From assembly GCF_033118175.1 (NCBI RefSeq), contig NC_083714.1:4464001-4528000 (forward strand): a stretch of DNA of 64,000 nucleotides, written 5' to 3'. The position numbers were made by a program, and so were the translations under genes. How positions within the stretch are numbered: the stretch's first letter is position 1; every line of letters starts with the position of its first letter. The notes under the pieces are model-generated. The model saw only the letters and a list, made by a program, of their open reading frames with translations. It ran no database searches and was not told where the DNA came from. Positions 24,430-38,000 of this stretch are shown piece by piece. This DNA comes from Dama dama (taxonomy: Eukaryota > Chordata > Mammalia > Artiodactyla > Cervidae).

Positions 24430-25700
24430 ATGAAGCGGTGTTGAAAAACATGAAGAGCCTGAAAAGGGGTGAAAAATATGAAGAGCTTCAAAAGGTGTCA
24501 AAAATATGTGGAGCATGAAACGGTCTGAAATATAGGAGGAGCATGAAACGGTGCTCATAAACATGAAGAGCCTGAAAAGGTGTGAGAAATATGAAGAGCT
24601 TCAAAAGGTGTGAAAAATATGAAGAGCTTCAAAAGGCGTGAAAAATATGAAGAGCTTCAAAAGATGTGAAATACATGAGGAGCATGAAACGGTCTGAAAA
24701 ATAGGAGGAGCATGAAGCGGTGTTGAAAAACATGAAAACCTGAAAAGGTGTGAAAAATTTGAGGTGCTTCAAAAGGTGTGAAAATTAGGAGGAGCATGAA
24801 GTGTTGTTCAAAAACATGAAAAGCCTGAAAATGTTTGTAAAATATGAAGAGCTTCAAAACGTGTCAAAAATATGAGGAGCATGAAACAATCTGAAAAATA
24901 GGAGGATCAAGAAGCGGTGTTGAACAACATGAAGATCTCAAAACTTGTGAAAAATATGAAGAGCTTCAAAAGGTGTGAAAAATATGAAGAGCTTCAAAAG
25001 GTGTCAAAAATGAGATGAGCATGAAACGGTCTGAAAAATAGGTGGAGCATGAAGTGGTGTTGAAAAACATGAAGAGCCTCAAAAGTTGTGAAATATTTGA
25101 GGAGCACGTAACGGTTTGGAAAAAAGGAACAGCATGAAGTGGTGTTGAAAAACATGAAGAGCCTGAAAAGATGTGAAAAATATGAAGAGCTTCAAAAGGT
25201 GTGAAATACAGGAGAAGCATGAAACGGTCTGAAATATAGGAGGAGCATGAAGCGGTGTTTAAAAATATGAAGAGCCTGAAAAGATGTGAAAAACATGAAG
25301 AGCTTCAAAAGGTGTCAAAATTTAGATTAGCATGAAACGGTCTGAAAAATAGGAGGAGCATGAAACCGTGTCAAAAACATGAAGAGCCTGAAAAGGTGTG
25401 AAAAATGAAGAGCTTCAAAAGGTGTGAAATACATGAGAAGCATGAAACGGTCTGAAAAATAGGAGGAGCATGAAGCGGTGTTTAAAAACATGAAGAGCCT
25501 GAAAAGGTGTGAAAAACATGAAGAGCTTCAAAAGGTGTCAAAAATTAGATTAGCATGAAACGGTCTGAAAAATAGGAGGAGCATGAAGTGGTGTTGAAAA
25601 ACATGAAGAGCCTGAAAATGTGTAAAATATATGAAGAGCTTCAAAAGTTGTGAAAAATATTAGGAGCTTCAAAAGAGGTCAAAAATATGAGGAGCATGAA
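24430..25700 (+). repeat. Segmental duplication D, copy 1
   Basis: This block matches 28,795-29,945. The offset is 4,358 bp up to about 25,420 and 4,245 bp after it. The difference of 113 bp is one whole unit missing from copy 2. It contains three D modules in a row at 24,580-24,663. Confidence 0.9.
24580..24663 (+). repeat. Triple D module
   Basis: Three consecutive 28-bp D modules (24,580-24,607, 24,608-24,635, 24,636-24,663) each contain ATGAAGAGCTTC. The usual unit has one. They show that the 28-bp module itself can still be gained singly. The same triplet is present in the duplicate at 28,938-29,021. Confidence 0.92.
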
Positions 25701-26659
25701 ACGGTCTGAAAAATAGGAGAAGCATGAAACGGTTTTGAAAAACACGAAGGGCCTGAAAAGGTTTGAAAAATATGAAGAGCTTCAAAAGGTGTGAAATACA
25801 TAGGGGTAAGAAACGGTCTGAAAAATAGAAGAAACATGAAGCTGTGTTGAAAAACATGAACAGCCTGAAAAGATGTGAAAAATATGAAGAGCTTCAAAAG
25901 GTGTAAAAAATATGAGGAAAATGAAACGGTCTGAAAAATAGGTGGAGCATGAAGCAGTGTTTAAAAACATGAAGAGCCTGAAAAGGTGTGAAAAATAGGA
26001 AGAGCTTCAAAAGGAGTGAAATACATGAGGAGGAGGAAACCGTCTGAAAAATAAGAGGAGCATGAAGCGTTGTTCAAATATATGAAGAGCCTGAAAAGGT
26101 GTGAAATATGAAGAGATTCAAAAAGTGTCAAAAATATTAGGAGCATGAAACGGTCTGAAAAATAGGAGGAGCAGGAAACCGTGTTCAAAAACATGAAGAG
26201 CCTGAAAATGTGTGAAAAATATGAAGAGCTTCAAAACGTGTCAAAAATATGAGGAGAATGAAACGGTCTGAAAAATAGGTGGATCAAGAAGCGGTGTTGA
26301 AAAACATGAAGAGCGTGAAAACGTGTGAAAAATATGAAGAGCTTCAAAAGGTGTGAAAAATATGAAGAGCTTAAAATGGTGTCAAAAATGAGATGAGCAT
26401 GAAAAGGTCTGAAAAATACGTGGAGCATGATGTGGTGTTGAAAAACATGAAGAGCCTGAAAAGTTGTGAAAAATATGAAGACTTTCAAAATGTGTCAAAA
26501 ATATGAGGAGCATTAAACGGTCTGAAAAATAGGAGGAGCATGAAACGGTGTTCAAAAACATGAAGAGCCTGAAAAGCTGTGAAAAATATGAAGAGCCTCA
26601 AGGTGTGAAATACTTGAGGAGCATGAAACGGTTGAAAAATAGGAGGAGCATGAAGCGGT
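25701..26659 (+). repeat. Heterogeneous satellite units
   Basis: These are diverged 113-bp units between duplicated blocks D and E, with single-base and short indels (for example a truncated B module near 26,105). No long match was found within the window and no non-satellite sequence was seen. Confidence 0.83.
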
Positions 26660-28820
26660 GCTGAAAAACATGTAGAGCCTGAAAAGGTGTGAAAAATATG
26701 TAGAGCTTCAAAAGGTGTCAAAACTATGAGGAGTATGAAACGGTCTGAAAAATACGAGCAGCATGAAACGGTGTTCAAAAACATGAAGAGCCTGAAAAGG
26801 TGTTAAAAATATGAAGAGCTTCAAAAGGTGTCAAAAATATGAGGAGCATGAAACGGTCTGAAAAATAGGAAGAGCATGAAGCCGTGTTCAAAAACATGAA
26901 GAGCCTGAAATGGTGTGAAAAACATGAAGAGCCTAAAAGGTGTGAAAAATATGAAAAGCTTCAAAAGATGTCTCAAATATGAGGAGCATGAAACGGTCTG
27001 AAAAATTGGAGGATCATGAAGCGGTGTTGAAAAACATGAAGAGCATGAAAAGCTGTGAAAAATATGAAGAGCTTCAAAAGGTGTCAAAAATATGGGAGCA
27101 TGAAACGGTCTGAAAAATAGGAGGAAAATGAAGCGGTGTTGAAAACCATGAAGAGCCTGAAAAGGTGAGAAAAATATGAAGAGCTTCAAAACGTGTCAAA
27201 AATATGAGAAGCATGAAACGGTCTGAAAAATAGGAGCTTCATGAAACGGTGTTCAAAAACCTGAAGAGCCAGAAAAAGTGTGAAAAATATGAAGAGCCTG
27301 AAAAGGTTTGAAAAATATGAAGAGCTTCAAAAGCTGTGAAATACATGCGGAGCATCAAACGGTCTGAAAAATAGGAGGAGCATGAAAAGGTGTTCAAAAA
27401 CATGAAAGCCTGAAAAGGTGAGAAAAATATGAAGAGCTTAAAATGGTGTCAAAAATGAGATGAGCATGAAATGGTCTGAAAAATAGGAGCAGCATGAAAC
27501 GGTGTTCAAAAACATGAAGAGCCTGAAAAGGTGTGAAAAATATAAAGAGCTTCAAAAGCTGTGAAATACTTGCGGAGCATCAAACGGTCTGAAAAATAGG
27601 AGGAGCATGAAAAGGTGTTCAAAAACATGAAAGCCTGAAAAGGTGAGAAAAATATGAAGAGCTTCAAAAGGTGTTAAATACATGAGGAGCATGAAACGGT
27701 CTGAAAATTAGGAGGAGCATGAAGCGGTGTTCAAAAACAGGAAGAGCCTGAAAACGTGTGAAAAATATGAAAAGGTTCAAAATGTGTCAAAAATATGAGG
27801 AGCATGAAACGGTCTGAAAAATAGGAGGACCATGAAACGGTCTTCAAAACATAAAGAACCTGAAAAGGTGTGAAAAATATGAAGAGCTTTTAAAGGTGTC
27901 AAAAATATGAGGAGCATGAAACGGTCTGAAAAAGAGGAGGAGCATGAAACCGTGTTCAAAAACATGAAGAGCCTGAAAAGGTGTGAAAAATATGAACAGC
28001 TTCAAAAGGTGTGAAAAATATGAAGTGCTTCAAAAGGTGTCAAAAATGAGATGAGCATGAAACGGTCTGAAAAATCGGAGGAGCATGAAGTGGGGTTGAA
28101 AATCATGAAGAGCCTGAAAAGGTGTGTAAAATATGAAGAGCTTCAAAAGGAGTGAAAGACTTGAGGAGCATGAAACCGTCTGAATTATAGGAGGAGCATG
28201 AAACGGTGTTGAAAAAAATGAAGAGCCTCAAAAGGTGTGAAAAATATGAAGAGCTCAAAAGGTGTCAAAAATATGAAGAGCTTCAAAAAGTGTGACAAAT
28301 GAGATGAGCATGAAATGGTCTGAAAAAGGAGGAGCATGAAGTGGTGTTGAAAAACATGAAGAGCCTGAAAAGGTGTAAAATATATGAAGAGATTCAAAAG
28401 GTGTCAAAAATATGAGGAGTTTGAAACGGTCTGAAAAATTGGAGGATCATGAAGCGGTGTTGAAAAACATGAAGAGCCTGAAAAGTTGTGAAAAATATGA
28501 AGAGCTTCAAAGGTGTCAAAAATGGGAGGAGCATTAAACGGTCCGAAAAATAGGAGGAGCATTGTAGCATTGTTCAAAAACTTGAAGAGCCTGAAAAGGT
28601 GTGAAAAATATGAAGAGCTTCAATAGGTGTCAAAAATATGAGGAGCATGAAACGGTCTGAAAAATAGAAGGAGCATGAAACGGTGTTCAAAAACAGGAGG
28701 AGCCTGAAACGGTGTGAAAAATATGAAGAGCTTCAAAAGGTGTCAAAAATATGAGGAGCATGAAAGGGTCTGAAATATAGGAGGAGCATGACGTGGTGTT
28801 GAAAAACATGAAGAGCCTGA
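26660..28820 (+). repeat. Segmental duplication E, copy 1
   Basis: This block corresponds to 32,800-35,062. The offset is 6,138 bp at the left end (marker ACATGTAGAGCC at 26,669) and 6,250 bp after about 26,820, because copy 2 has one extra unit of about 112 bp. Inside, a two-unit segment marked by CATGCGGAGCATCAAACGG is duplicated with a spacing of 225 bp (about 27,346 and 27,571). Module C there has the shortened form CATGAAAGCCTG. Confidence 0.9.
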
Positions 28821-29945
28821 AAAGGGGTGAAAAATATGAAGCGCTTCAAAAGGTGTCAAAAATATGTGGAGCATGAAACGGTCTGAAATATAGGAGGAGC
28901 ATGAAACGGTGTTCATAAACATGAAGAGCCTGAAAAGGTGTGAGAAATATGAAGAGCTTCAAAAGGTGTGAAAAATATGAAGAGCTTCAAAAGGTGTGAA
29001 AAATATGAAGAGCTTCAAAAGATGTGAAATATATGAGGAGCATGAAACGGTCTGAAAAATAGGAGGAGCATGAAGCGGTGTTGAAAAACATGAAAACCTG
29101 AAAAGGTGTGAAAAATTTGAGGTGCTTCAAAAGGTGTGAAAATTAGGAGGAGCATGAAGTGGTGTTCAAAAACATGAAAAGCCTGAAAATGTTTGTAAAA
29201 TATGAAGAGCTTCAAAACGTGTCAAAAATATGAGGAGCATGAAACAATCTGAAAAATAGGAGGATCAAGAAGCGGTGTTGAACAACATGAAGATCTCAAA
29301 ACTTGTGAAAAATATGAAGAGCTTCAAAAGGTGTGAAAAATATGAAGAGCTTCAAAAGGTGTCAAAAAGGAGATGAGCATGAAACGGTCTGAAAAATAGG
29401 TGGAGCATGAAGTGGTGTTGAAAAACATGAAGAGCCTCAAAAGTTGTGAAATACTTGAGGAGCACGTAACGGTTTGGAAAATAGGAACAGCATGAAGTGG
29501 TGTTGAAAAACATGAAGAGCCTGAAAAGATGTGAAAAATATGAAGAGCTTCAAAAGGTGTGAAATACATGAGAAGCATGAAACGGTCTGAAAAATAGGAG
29601 GAGCATGAAGCGTTGTTTAAAAATATGAAGAGCCTGAAAAGGTGTGAAAAACATGAAGAGCTTCAAAAGGTGTCAAAATTTAGATTAGCATGAAACGGTC
29701 TGAAAAATAGGAGGAGCATGAAACCGTGTCAAAAACATGAAGAGCCTGAAAAGGTGTGAAAAATGAAGAGCTTCAAAAGGTGTGAAATACATGAGAAGCA
29801 TGAAACGGTCTGAAAAATAGGAGGAGCATGAAGTGGTGTTGAAAAACATGAAGAGCCTGAAAATGTGTAAAATATATGAAGAGCTTCAAAAGTTGTGAAA
29901 AATATTAGGAGCTTCAAAAGAGGTCAAAAATATGAGGAGCATGAA
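28795..29945 (+). repeat. Segmental duplication D, copy 2
   Basis: This is a near-identical copy of 24,430-25,700 lacking exactly one 113-bp unit at about 29,790. The triple D module is at 28,938-29,021. Its left edge meets duplication E copy 1 and its right edge meets duplication F copy 1 with no intervening sequence. Confidence 0.9.
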
Positions 29946-32805
29946 ACGGTCTGAAAAATAGGAGGAGAAAGAAGTGATGTTTAAAAACATGAAGAGCCTG
30001 AAAAGGTGTGAAAAATATGAAGAACACCAAAGGATGTGAAAAATATGAGGAGCATGAACCGGTCTGAAAAATAGGAGGAGCATGAAGCGGTTTTGAAAAG
30101 CATGAAGAGTCTGAAAAGGTGTGGAAAATATGAAGGGCTTCATAAGGTGTCAAAAATATTAGGAGCATGAAACTGTCTGAAAAATAGGAGGAGCATGAAG
30201 TGGTGTTGAAAAACATGAAGAGCCTGAAAAGGTGTGAAAAAAATGAAGAGCTTCAAAAGGTGTCAAAAATATGAGGAGCATGAAACGGTCTGAAAAATAG
30301 GAGGAACATGAATCTGTGCTCAAATACATGAAGCGCCTGAGAAGGTGCGAAAAATATGAAGAGCTTCAAAAGGTGTGAAAAATATGAGGACCATGAAACG
30401 ATCTCAAAAATAGGAGGAGCATGAAGCGGTGTTAAAAAACATGAAGAGCCTGAAAAGGTGTGACAAATATAAAGAGCTTCAAGATGTGTGCAAAATATGA
30501 GGAGCATGAAACGGTCTGAAAAATAGGAGGAACATGAATCTGTGCTCAAATACATGAAGCGCCTGAGAAGGTGCGAAAAATATGCAGAGCTTCAAAAGGT
30601 GTGAAAAATATGAGGACCATGAAACGATCTCAAAAATAGGAGGAGCATGAAGCGGTGTTAAAAAACATGAAGAGCCTGAAAAGGTGTGACAAATATAAAG
30701 AGCTTCAAGATGTGTGAAAAATATGAGGAGCATGAAACGGTCTGAAAAATAGGAGGAACATGAATCTGTGCTCAAATACATGAAGCGACTGAGAAGGTGC
30801 GAAAAATATGAAGAGCTTCAAAAGGTGTGAAAAATATGAGGACCATGAAACCATCTCAAAAATAGGAGGAGCATGAAGCGGTGTTAAAAACATGAAGAGC
30901 CAGAAAAGGTGTGAAAAATATGAAGAGCTTCAAAAAGTGTCAAAAATATGAGGAGCAAGAAACGGTCGGAAAATAGGAGGAGCATGAAATGATCTGAAAA
31001 ATAGGAGGAGCAGGAAGCTGTGTTCAAAAACATGAAGAGCCTGAAAAGGTGTGAAAAATATGAAGAGCCTGAAAAGGTGTGAAAAATATGAAGAGCTTCA
31101 AAAGGTGTCAAAAATTAGATGAGCATGAAATGGTCTGAAAAATAGGAGGAGCATTAAACGGCGTGGAGAAACATGAAGAGCCAGAAAAGGTGTGGAAAAA
31201 TAGGAGGAGCTTCAAAATGTGTCAAATATATGAGGAGAATGAAACGGTCTGAAAAATAGGAGGAGCATGAAACGGTCTGAAAAATAAGAAGAGCATGAAA
31301 CGGTCTGAAAAATAGGAGGATCATGAAGCGGTGTTGAAAATCGTGAGGAGCCTGAAATGGTGTGAAAAATGTGAAGAGCTTCAACAGGTGTCAAAAACTT
31401 GAGGAGAATGAAACGGTCTGAAAAATAGGAGGAGCATGAAGCTGTGTTGAAAAACATGAAGAGCCTGAAAAGGTGTGTAAAATATGAAGAGCTTCAAAAG
31501 GTGTAAAAAATGAGATGAGCATGAAACGGTCTGAAAAATAGGAGGAGCATGAACTGGTGCTGAAAACATGAAGAGCCTGAAAAGGTGTGAAAAATATGAA
31601 GAGCTTTAAAAGGTGTGAAAAATATGACGAGCATGAAACGGTCTGAAAAATAGGAGGAGCATGAAGCTGTGTTCAAAAACATGAAGAGCCAGAAAAGGTG
31701 TGAAAAATATGAAGAGCTTCAAAAAGTGTCAAAAATATGAGGAGCAAGAAACGGTCGGAAAATAGGAGGAGCATGAAATGATCTGAAAAATAGGAGGAGC
31801 AGGAAGCTGTGTTCAAAAACATGAAGAGCCTGAAAAGGTGTGAAAAATATGAAGAGCTTCAAAAGGTGTAAAAAACTTGAGCAGCATGAAACGGTCTGAA
31901 AAATAGGAGGAGCATGAAGTGGAACTGAAAAACATGAAGTGCCTGAAAAGGTGTGCAAAATATGAAGAGTTTCAAAAGGTGTAAAAATGAGATGAGCATG
32001 AAACGGTCTGAAAAATAGGAGGAGCATGAACTGGTGCTGAAAAACATGAAGAGCCTGAAAAGGTGTGAAAAATATGAAGAGCTTCAAAAGGTGTGAAAAA
32101 TATGAGGAGCATGAAACGGTCTGAAAAATAGGGGGAGCATGAAGTGGTGTTCAAAAACATGAAGAGCCTGAAAAGGTATGAAAAATATGAAGAGCTTCAA
32201 AAAGTGTCAAATATATGAGGAGAAAGAAACGGTCTGAAAAAAAGGAGGAGCATGAAGTGGTGTTCAAAAACTTGAAGAGCCTGAAAAGGTGTGAAAAATA
32301 TGAAGAGCTTCAAAAGGTGTGAAAAATATGAAGAGCTTCAAAAGCTGTCAAAAATGAGATGAGCATGAAACGGTCTGAAAAAAAGCAGGAGCATGAAGCG
32401 TTGTTGAAAATCTTGAAGAGCTTGAAAAGGTGTGAAAAATATGAAGAGCTTCAAAAGTTTTCAAAAATATGAGGATCATGAAACGGTCTGAAAAATAGGA
32501 GCAAAATGAAACGGTCGTAAAAATAGGAGGATTATGAAGCAGTGTTGAAAAACATGAAGAGCCTGAAAAGGTGTGAAAAATATGAAGAGCTTCAAAAGGT
32601 GTGAAAAATATGAAGAGCTTCAAAAGGTGTCAAAAATATGAGGAGACTGAAACGGTCTGAAAAATAGGCGGAGCATGAAACAGTGTTCAAAAACATGAAG
32701 AGTCTGAAAAGGTGTGAAAAACATGAAGAGCTGCAAAACGTCTCAAAATATGAGGAACATGAAACGGTCTGAAAAATAGGAGGAGCAAGAAGCGGTGTTG
32801 AAAAA
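29920..32805 (+). repeat. Segmental duplication F, copy 1
   Basis: This block matches 38,485-42,075. The offset is 8,565 bp up to about 30,900 and 9,272 bp from about 31,150 on, so copy 2 has 707 bp more in between. Parts are also present at 42,354-44,910 and 55,381-56,260. Markers include GGCGTGGAGAAACATG, GAACTGGTGCTGAAA and GGTCGTAAAAATAGGAGG. Its right edge is a clear switch to duplication E copy 2 at about 32,800. Confidence 0.9.
30253..30930 (+). repeat. 226-bp dimer higher-order repeat, three copies
   Basis: Two distinguishable 113-bp units alternate to form a 226-bp repeat. The marker AATCTGTGCTCAAATACATG occurs at 30,311, 30,537 and 30,763, exactly 226 bp apart. The partner unit carries GGACCATGAAAC, ATCTCAAAAATAGG, GTGTTAAAAAAC and TATAAAGAGCTTCAAGATG. 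Copies are nearly identical to each other while the two units within a copy differ. That is the definition of a higher-order repeat. Confidence 0.93.
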
Positions 32806-35062
32806 CATGTAGAGCCTGAAAAGGTGTGAAAAATATGTAGAGCTTCAAAAGGTGTCAAAACTATGAGGAGTTTGAAATGGTCTGAAAAATACGAGCAGCA
32901 TGAAACGGTGTTCAAAAACATGAAGAGCCTGAAAAGGTGTTAAAAATATGAAGAGCTTCAAAAGTTGTCAAAAATATGAGGAGCATGAAACGATCTGAAA
33001 AATAGGAGGAGCATGAAGCGGTGTTCACAAACATGACGAGCCAGAAAAGGTGTGAAAAATATGAAGAGCTTCAAAAGGTGTCAAAAATATGAGGAGCATG
33101 AAACGGTCTGAAAAATAGGAAGAGCATGAAGCCGTGTTCAAAAACATGAAGAGCCTGAAATGGTGTGAAAAACATGAAGAGCCTAAAAGGTGTGAAAAAT
33201 ATGAAAAGCTTCAAAAGATGTCTCAAATATGAGGAGCATGAAACGGTCTGAAAAATTGGAGGATCATGAAGCGGTGTTGAAAAACATGAAGAGCATGAAA
33301 AGCTGTGAAAAATATGAAGAGCTTCAAAAGGTGTCAAAAATATGGGAGCATGAAACGGTCTGAAAAATAGGAGGAAAATGAAGCGGTGTTGAAAACCATG
33401 AAGAGCCTGAAAAGGTGAGAAAAATATGAAGAGCTTCAAAAGGTGTCAAAAATATGAGAAGCATGAAACGGTCTGAAAAATAGGACCTTCATGAAACGGT
33501 GTTCAAAAACCTGAAGAGCCAGAAAAAGTGTGAAAAATATGAAGAGTCTGAAAAGGTTTGAAAAATATGAAGAGCTTCAAAAGCTGTGAAATACATGCGG
33601 AGCATCAAACGGTCTGAAAAATAGGAGGAGCATGAAAAGGTTTTCAAAAACATGAAAGCCTGAAAAGGTGAGAAAAATATGAAGAGCTTAAAATGGTGTC
33701 AAAAATGAGATGAGCATGAAACGGTCTGAAAAATAGGAGCAGCATGAAACGGTGTTCAAAAACATGAAGAGCCTGAAAAGGTGTGAAAAATATAAAGAGC
33801 TTCAAAAGCTGTGACATACATGCGGAGCATCAAACGGTCTGAAAAATAGGAGGAGCATGAAAAGGTGTTCAAAAACATGAAAGCCTGAAAAGGTGAGAAA
33901 AATATGAAGAGCTTCAAAAGGTGTTAAATACATGAGGAGCATGAAACGGTCTGAAAATTAGGAGGAGCATGAAGCGGTGTTCAAAAACATGAAGAGCCTG
34001 AAAACGTGTGAAAAATATGAAAAGGTTCAAAATGTGTCAAAAATATGAGGAGCATGAAACGGTCTGAAATATAGGAGGACCATGAAACGGTCTTCAAAAC
34101 ATAAAGAACCTGAAAAGGTGTGAAAAATATGAAGAGCTTTTAAAGGTGTCAAAAATATGAGGAGCATGAAACGGTCTGAAAAAGAGGAGGAGCATGAAAC
34201 CGTGTTCAAAAATATGAAGAGCCTGAAAAGGTGTGAAAAATATGAACAGCTTCAAAAGGTGTGAAAAATATGAAGTGCTTCAAAAGGTGTCAAAAATGAG
34301 ATGAGCATGAAACGGTCTGAAAAATCGGAGGAGCATGAAGTGGGATTGAAAATCATGAAGAGCCTGAAAAGGTGTGTAAAATATGAAGAGCTTCAAAAGG
34401 AGTGAAAGATTTGAGGAGCATGAAACCGTCTGAATTATAGGAGGAGCATGAAACGGTGTTGAAAAACATGAAGAGCCTCAAAAGGTGTGAAAAATATGAA
34501 GAGCTCAAAAGGTGTCAAAAATATGAAGAGCTTCAAAAAGTGTGACAAATGAGATGAGCATGAAATGGTCTGAAAAAGGAGGAGCATGAAGTGGTGTTGA
34601 AAAACATGAAGAGCCTGAAAAGGTGTAAAATATATGAAGAGATTCAAAAGGTGTCAAAAATATGAGGAGCTTGAAACGGTCTGAAAAATTGGAGGATCAT
34701 GAAGCAGTGTTGAAAAACATGAAGAGCCTGAAAAGTTGTGAAAAATATGAAGAACTTCAAAGGTGTCAAAAATGGGAGGAGCATGAAACGGTCTGAAAAA
34801 TAGGAGGAGCATTGTAGCATTGTTCAAAAACTTGAAGAGCCTGAAAAGGTGTGAAAAATATGAAGAGCTTCAATAGGTGTCAAAAATATGAGGAGCATGA
34901 AACGGTCTGAAAAATAGGAGGAGCATGAAACGGTGTTCAAAAACAGGAGGAGCCTGAAACGGTGTGAAAAATATGAAGAGCTTCAAAAGGTGTCAAAAAT
35001 ATGAGGAGCATGAAAGGGTCTCAAATATAGGAGGAGCATGACGTGGTGTTGAAAAACATGAC
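32800..35062 (+). repeat. Segmental duplication E, copy 2
   Basis: This is a near-identical copy of 26,660-28,820 with one additional unit near 32,940-33,055. After that insertion the offset is a constant 6,250 bp for about 2 kb. The copies part at about 35,062, where this one reads ACATGACGAGCC against ACATGAAGAGCC. Confidence 0.9.
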
Positions 35063-38000
35063 GAGCCTGAAAAGATGTGAAAAATATGAAGAGCTTCAAA
35101 AGCTGTGAAAAATATGAGGAGCAAGAAATGCTCTGAAAAATAAGAGGAGCATGAAGCCGTGTTGAAAAACATGAAGAGCATGAAAAGGTGTAGAAAATAT
35201 GAAGAGCTTCAAAAGGTGTCAAAAATATGAGGAACATGAAACGGTCTGAAAAATAGGAGCAGCATGAAGTGGGGTTGAAAATCATGAAGAGCCTGAAAAG
35301 GTGTGTAAAATATGAAGAGCTTCAAAAGGAGTGAAATACATGAGGAGCATGAAACCGTCTGAATTATAGGAGGAGCATGAAGCGATGTTCATAAACATGA
35401 AGAGCCTGAAAAGGTGTGAAATATATGAAGAGCTTCAAAAGGTGTGAAAAATATGAAGAGCTTCAAAAGCTTTCAAAAATGAGATGATCATGAAACGGTC
35501 TGAAAAATAGTTCTAACATGAAGTGGTCTTGAAAAACATGAAGAGCCTGAAAAAGTGTGAAATATATGAAGAGCTTCAAAAGGTGTGAAAAATATTAGGA
35601 GCTTCAAAAGAGGTCAAAAATATGAGGAGCATGATACGGTCTGAAAAATAGGACGAGCATGAAACGGGTTTGAAAATCACGAAGAGCCTGAAAAGGTGTG
35701 AAAAATAAGAAGAGCTTCAAAAGGTGTGAAATACATGAGGATCATGAAACTGTCTGAAAAATAGGAGGTGCATGAAGTGGTGTTCAAAATCATGAAGAGC
35801 CTGAAAAGGTGTGAAAAATATGAAGAGCTTCAAAAGGTATCAAAAATGAGATGAGCATGAAATGGTCTGAAAGATAGGAGGGGCATGAAGCGGTGTTGAA
35901 AAATATGAAGAGCCTGAAAAGGCGTGAGAAATATGAAGATCTTCAAAATGTGTCAAAAATATGAGGAGCATGAAATGGTCTGAAAAATAGGAAGAGCAAG
36001 AAGTGATGTTTAAAAACATGAAGAGCCTGAAAAGGTGTGAAAAATATGAAGAGCATCAAAAGATGTGAAAAATATGAGGAGCATGAACCGGTCTGAAAAA
36101 TAGGAGGAGCATGAAGCGGTTTTGAAAAGCATGAAGAGTCTGAAAAGGTGTGGAAATTATTAAGAGCTTCATAAGGTGTCAAAAATATTAGGAGCATGAA
36201 ACTGTCTGAAAAATAGGAGGAGCATGAAGTGGTGTTGAAAAACGTGAAGAGCCTAAAAATGTATGAAAAATATGAAGAGCTTCAAAATGTGAAAAATATG
36301 ATGAGCATGAAACGGTCTGAAAAATAGGAGGAGCATGAAACGGTGTTCGAAAACATGAAGAGCATGAAAATTTGTGAAAAATATGAAGACCTTCAAAACG
36401 TGTCAAAAATTAGATGAGCATGAAACGGTCTGAAAAAAAGGAGGTGCATGAAGCGGTGTTGACAAACATGAAGAGCCTGAGAACGTGTGAAAAATATGAA
36501 GAGCTTCTAAAGGTGTGAAAAATATGAAGAGCTTCAAAAGGTGTCAAAAATGAGATGAGCATGAAACGGCCTGAAAAATAGGAGGAGCATGAAGTGGTGT
36601 TGAAAAATATGATGAGCCTGAAAAAGTGGGAAATATATGAAGAGCTTCAAAAGGTGTCAAAAATATGAGGAGCATGAAACGGTCTGAAAAATAGGAGGAG
36701 CATGAAGCGGTGTTGAAATCCATGAAGAGCCTGAAAAGGTGTGAAAAATATGAAGAGCTTCAAAAGGTGTCAAAAATATAAGGAGCATGAAACGGTCTGA
36801 AAAATAGGAGGAGCATGAAGCGGTATTCAAAAACATGAAGAGCCTGAAAAGCTGTGCAATTATGTCAAGCTTCAAAAGGTGTGAAAAATATGAGGAGCAT
36901 GAAACTGTCTGAAAAATAGGAGGAGCATGAAGCGGTGTTGAAAAACATGAAGAGCCTGAAAATGTGTGAAAAATATGAAGAGCTTCAAAAGGTGTCAAAA
37001 ACATGAGGAGAATGAAACGGTCTGAAATATTGGAGGAGCAAAAAACGGAGTTCAAAAACATGAAGAGCCAGAAAAGGTGTGAAAAATATGAAGAGCTTCA
37101 AAGGTTGTCAAAAATATGAGGAGCATGAATGGTCTGAAAAATAGGAGGAGCATGAAGCGGTGTTCAAAAACATGAAGAGCCTCAAAAGGTGTGAAAAATA
37201 TGAAGAGCTTCAAAAGGTGTCATATATATGAGGAGCATGAAAGGGTCTGAAAAATATGAGGAGCATGAAGCGGTATTCAAAAACATGAAGAGCCAGAAAA
37301 GGTGTGAAAAATATGAAGAGCTTCAAAAGGTGTCAAAAATATGAGGAGAATGAAACGGTCTGAAATATCGGAGGAGCAAGAAAAGGAGTTCAAAAACATG
37401 AAGAGCCTGAAAAGGTGTGAAATATATGAAGAGCTTCAAAAGGTGTCAAAAATATGAGGAGCATGAAACGGTCTGAAAAATAGGAGGAGCATGAAGCGGT
37501 ATTCAAAAACATGAAGAGCCTGAAAAGCTGTGAAATTATGTCAAGCTTCAAAAGGTGTGAAAAATATGAGGAGCAGGAAACGGTCTGAAAAATAGTAGGA
37601 GCATGAAGCGGTGTTAAAGAACATGAAGAGCCTGAAAAGGTGTGAAGTATATGAAGAGCTTCAAAAGGTGTCAAAAATATGAGGGGCATGAAACGGTCTG
37701 AAAAATAGGAGGAGCATGAAACGGTGTTAAAAAACATGAAGAGCTACAAAAGGTGTGAAACATATAAAGAGCTTCAAAAGGTGTCAAAAATATGAGGAGC
37801 AGGAAACGGTCTGAAAAATAGGCGGAGCATGAAGAGGTGTAGAAAAACATGAAGACCGTGAAAAGGTGTGAAAAATATGAAGAGCTTCAAAAGGTGTCAA
37901 AATATGAGGAGCATGAAACTGTCTGACATATAGGAGGAGGATGAAAAGGTGTTAAAAAACATGAAGAGCTTCAAAAGGTGTGAAACATATGAGAAGCGGG

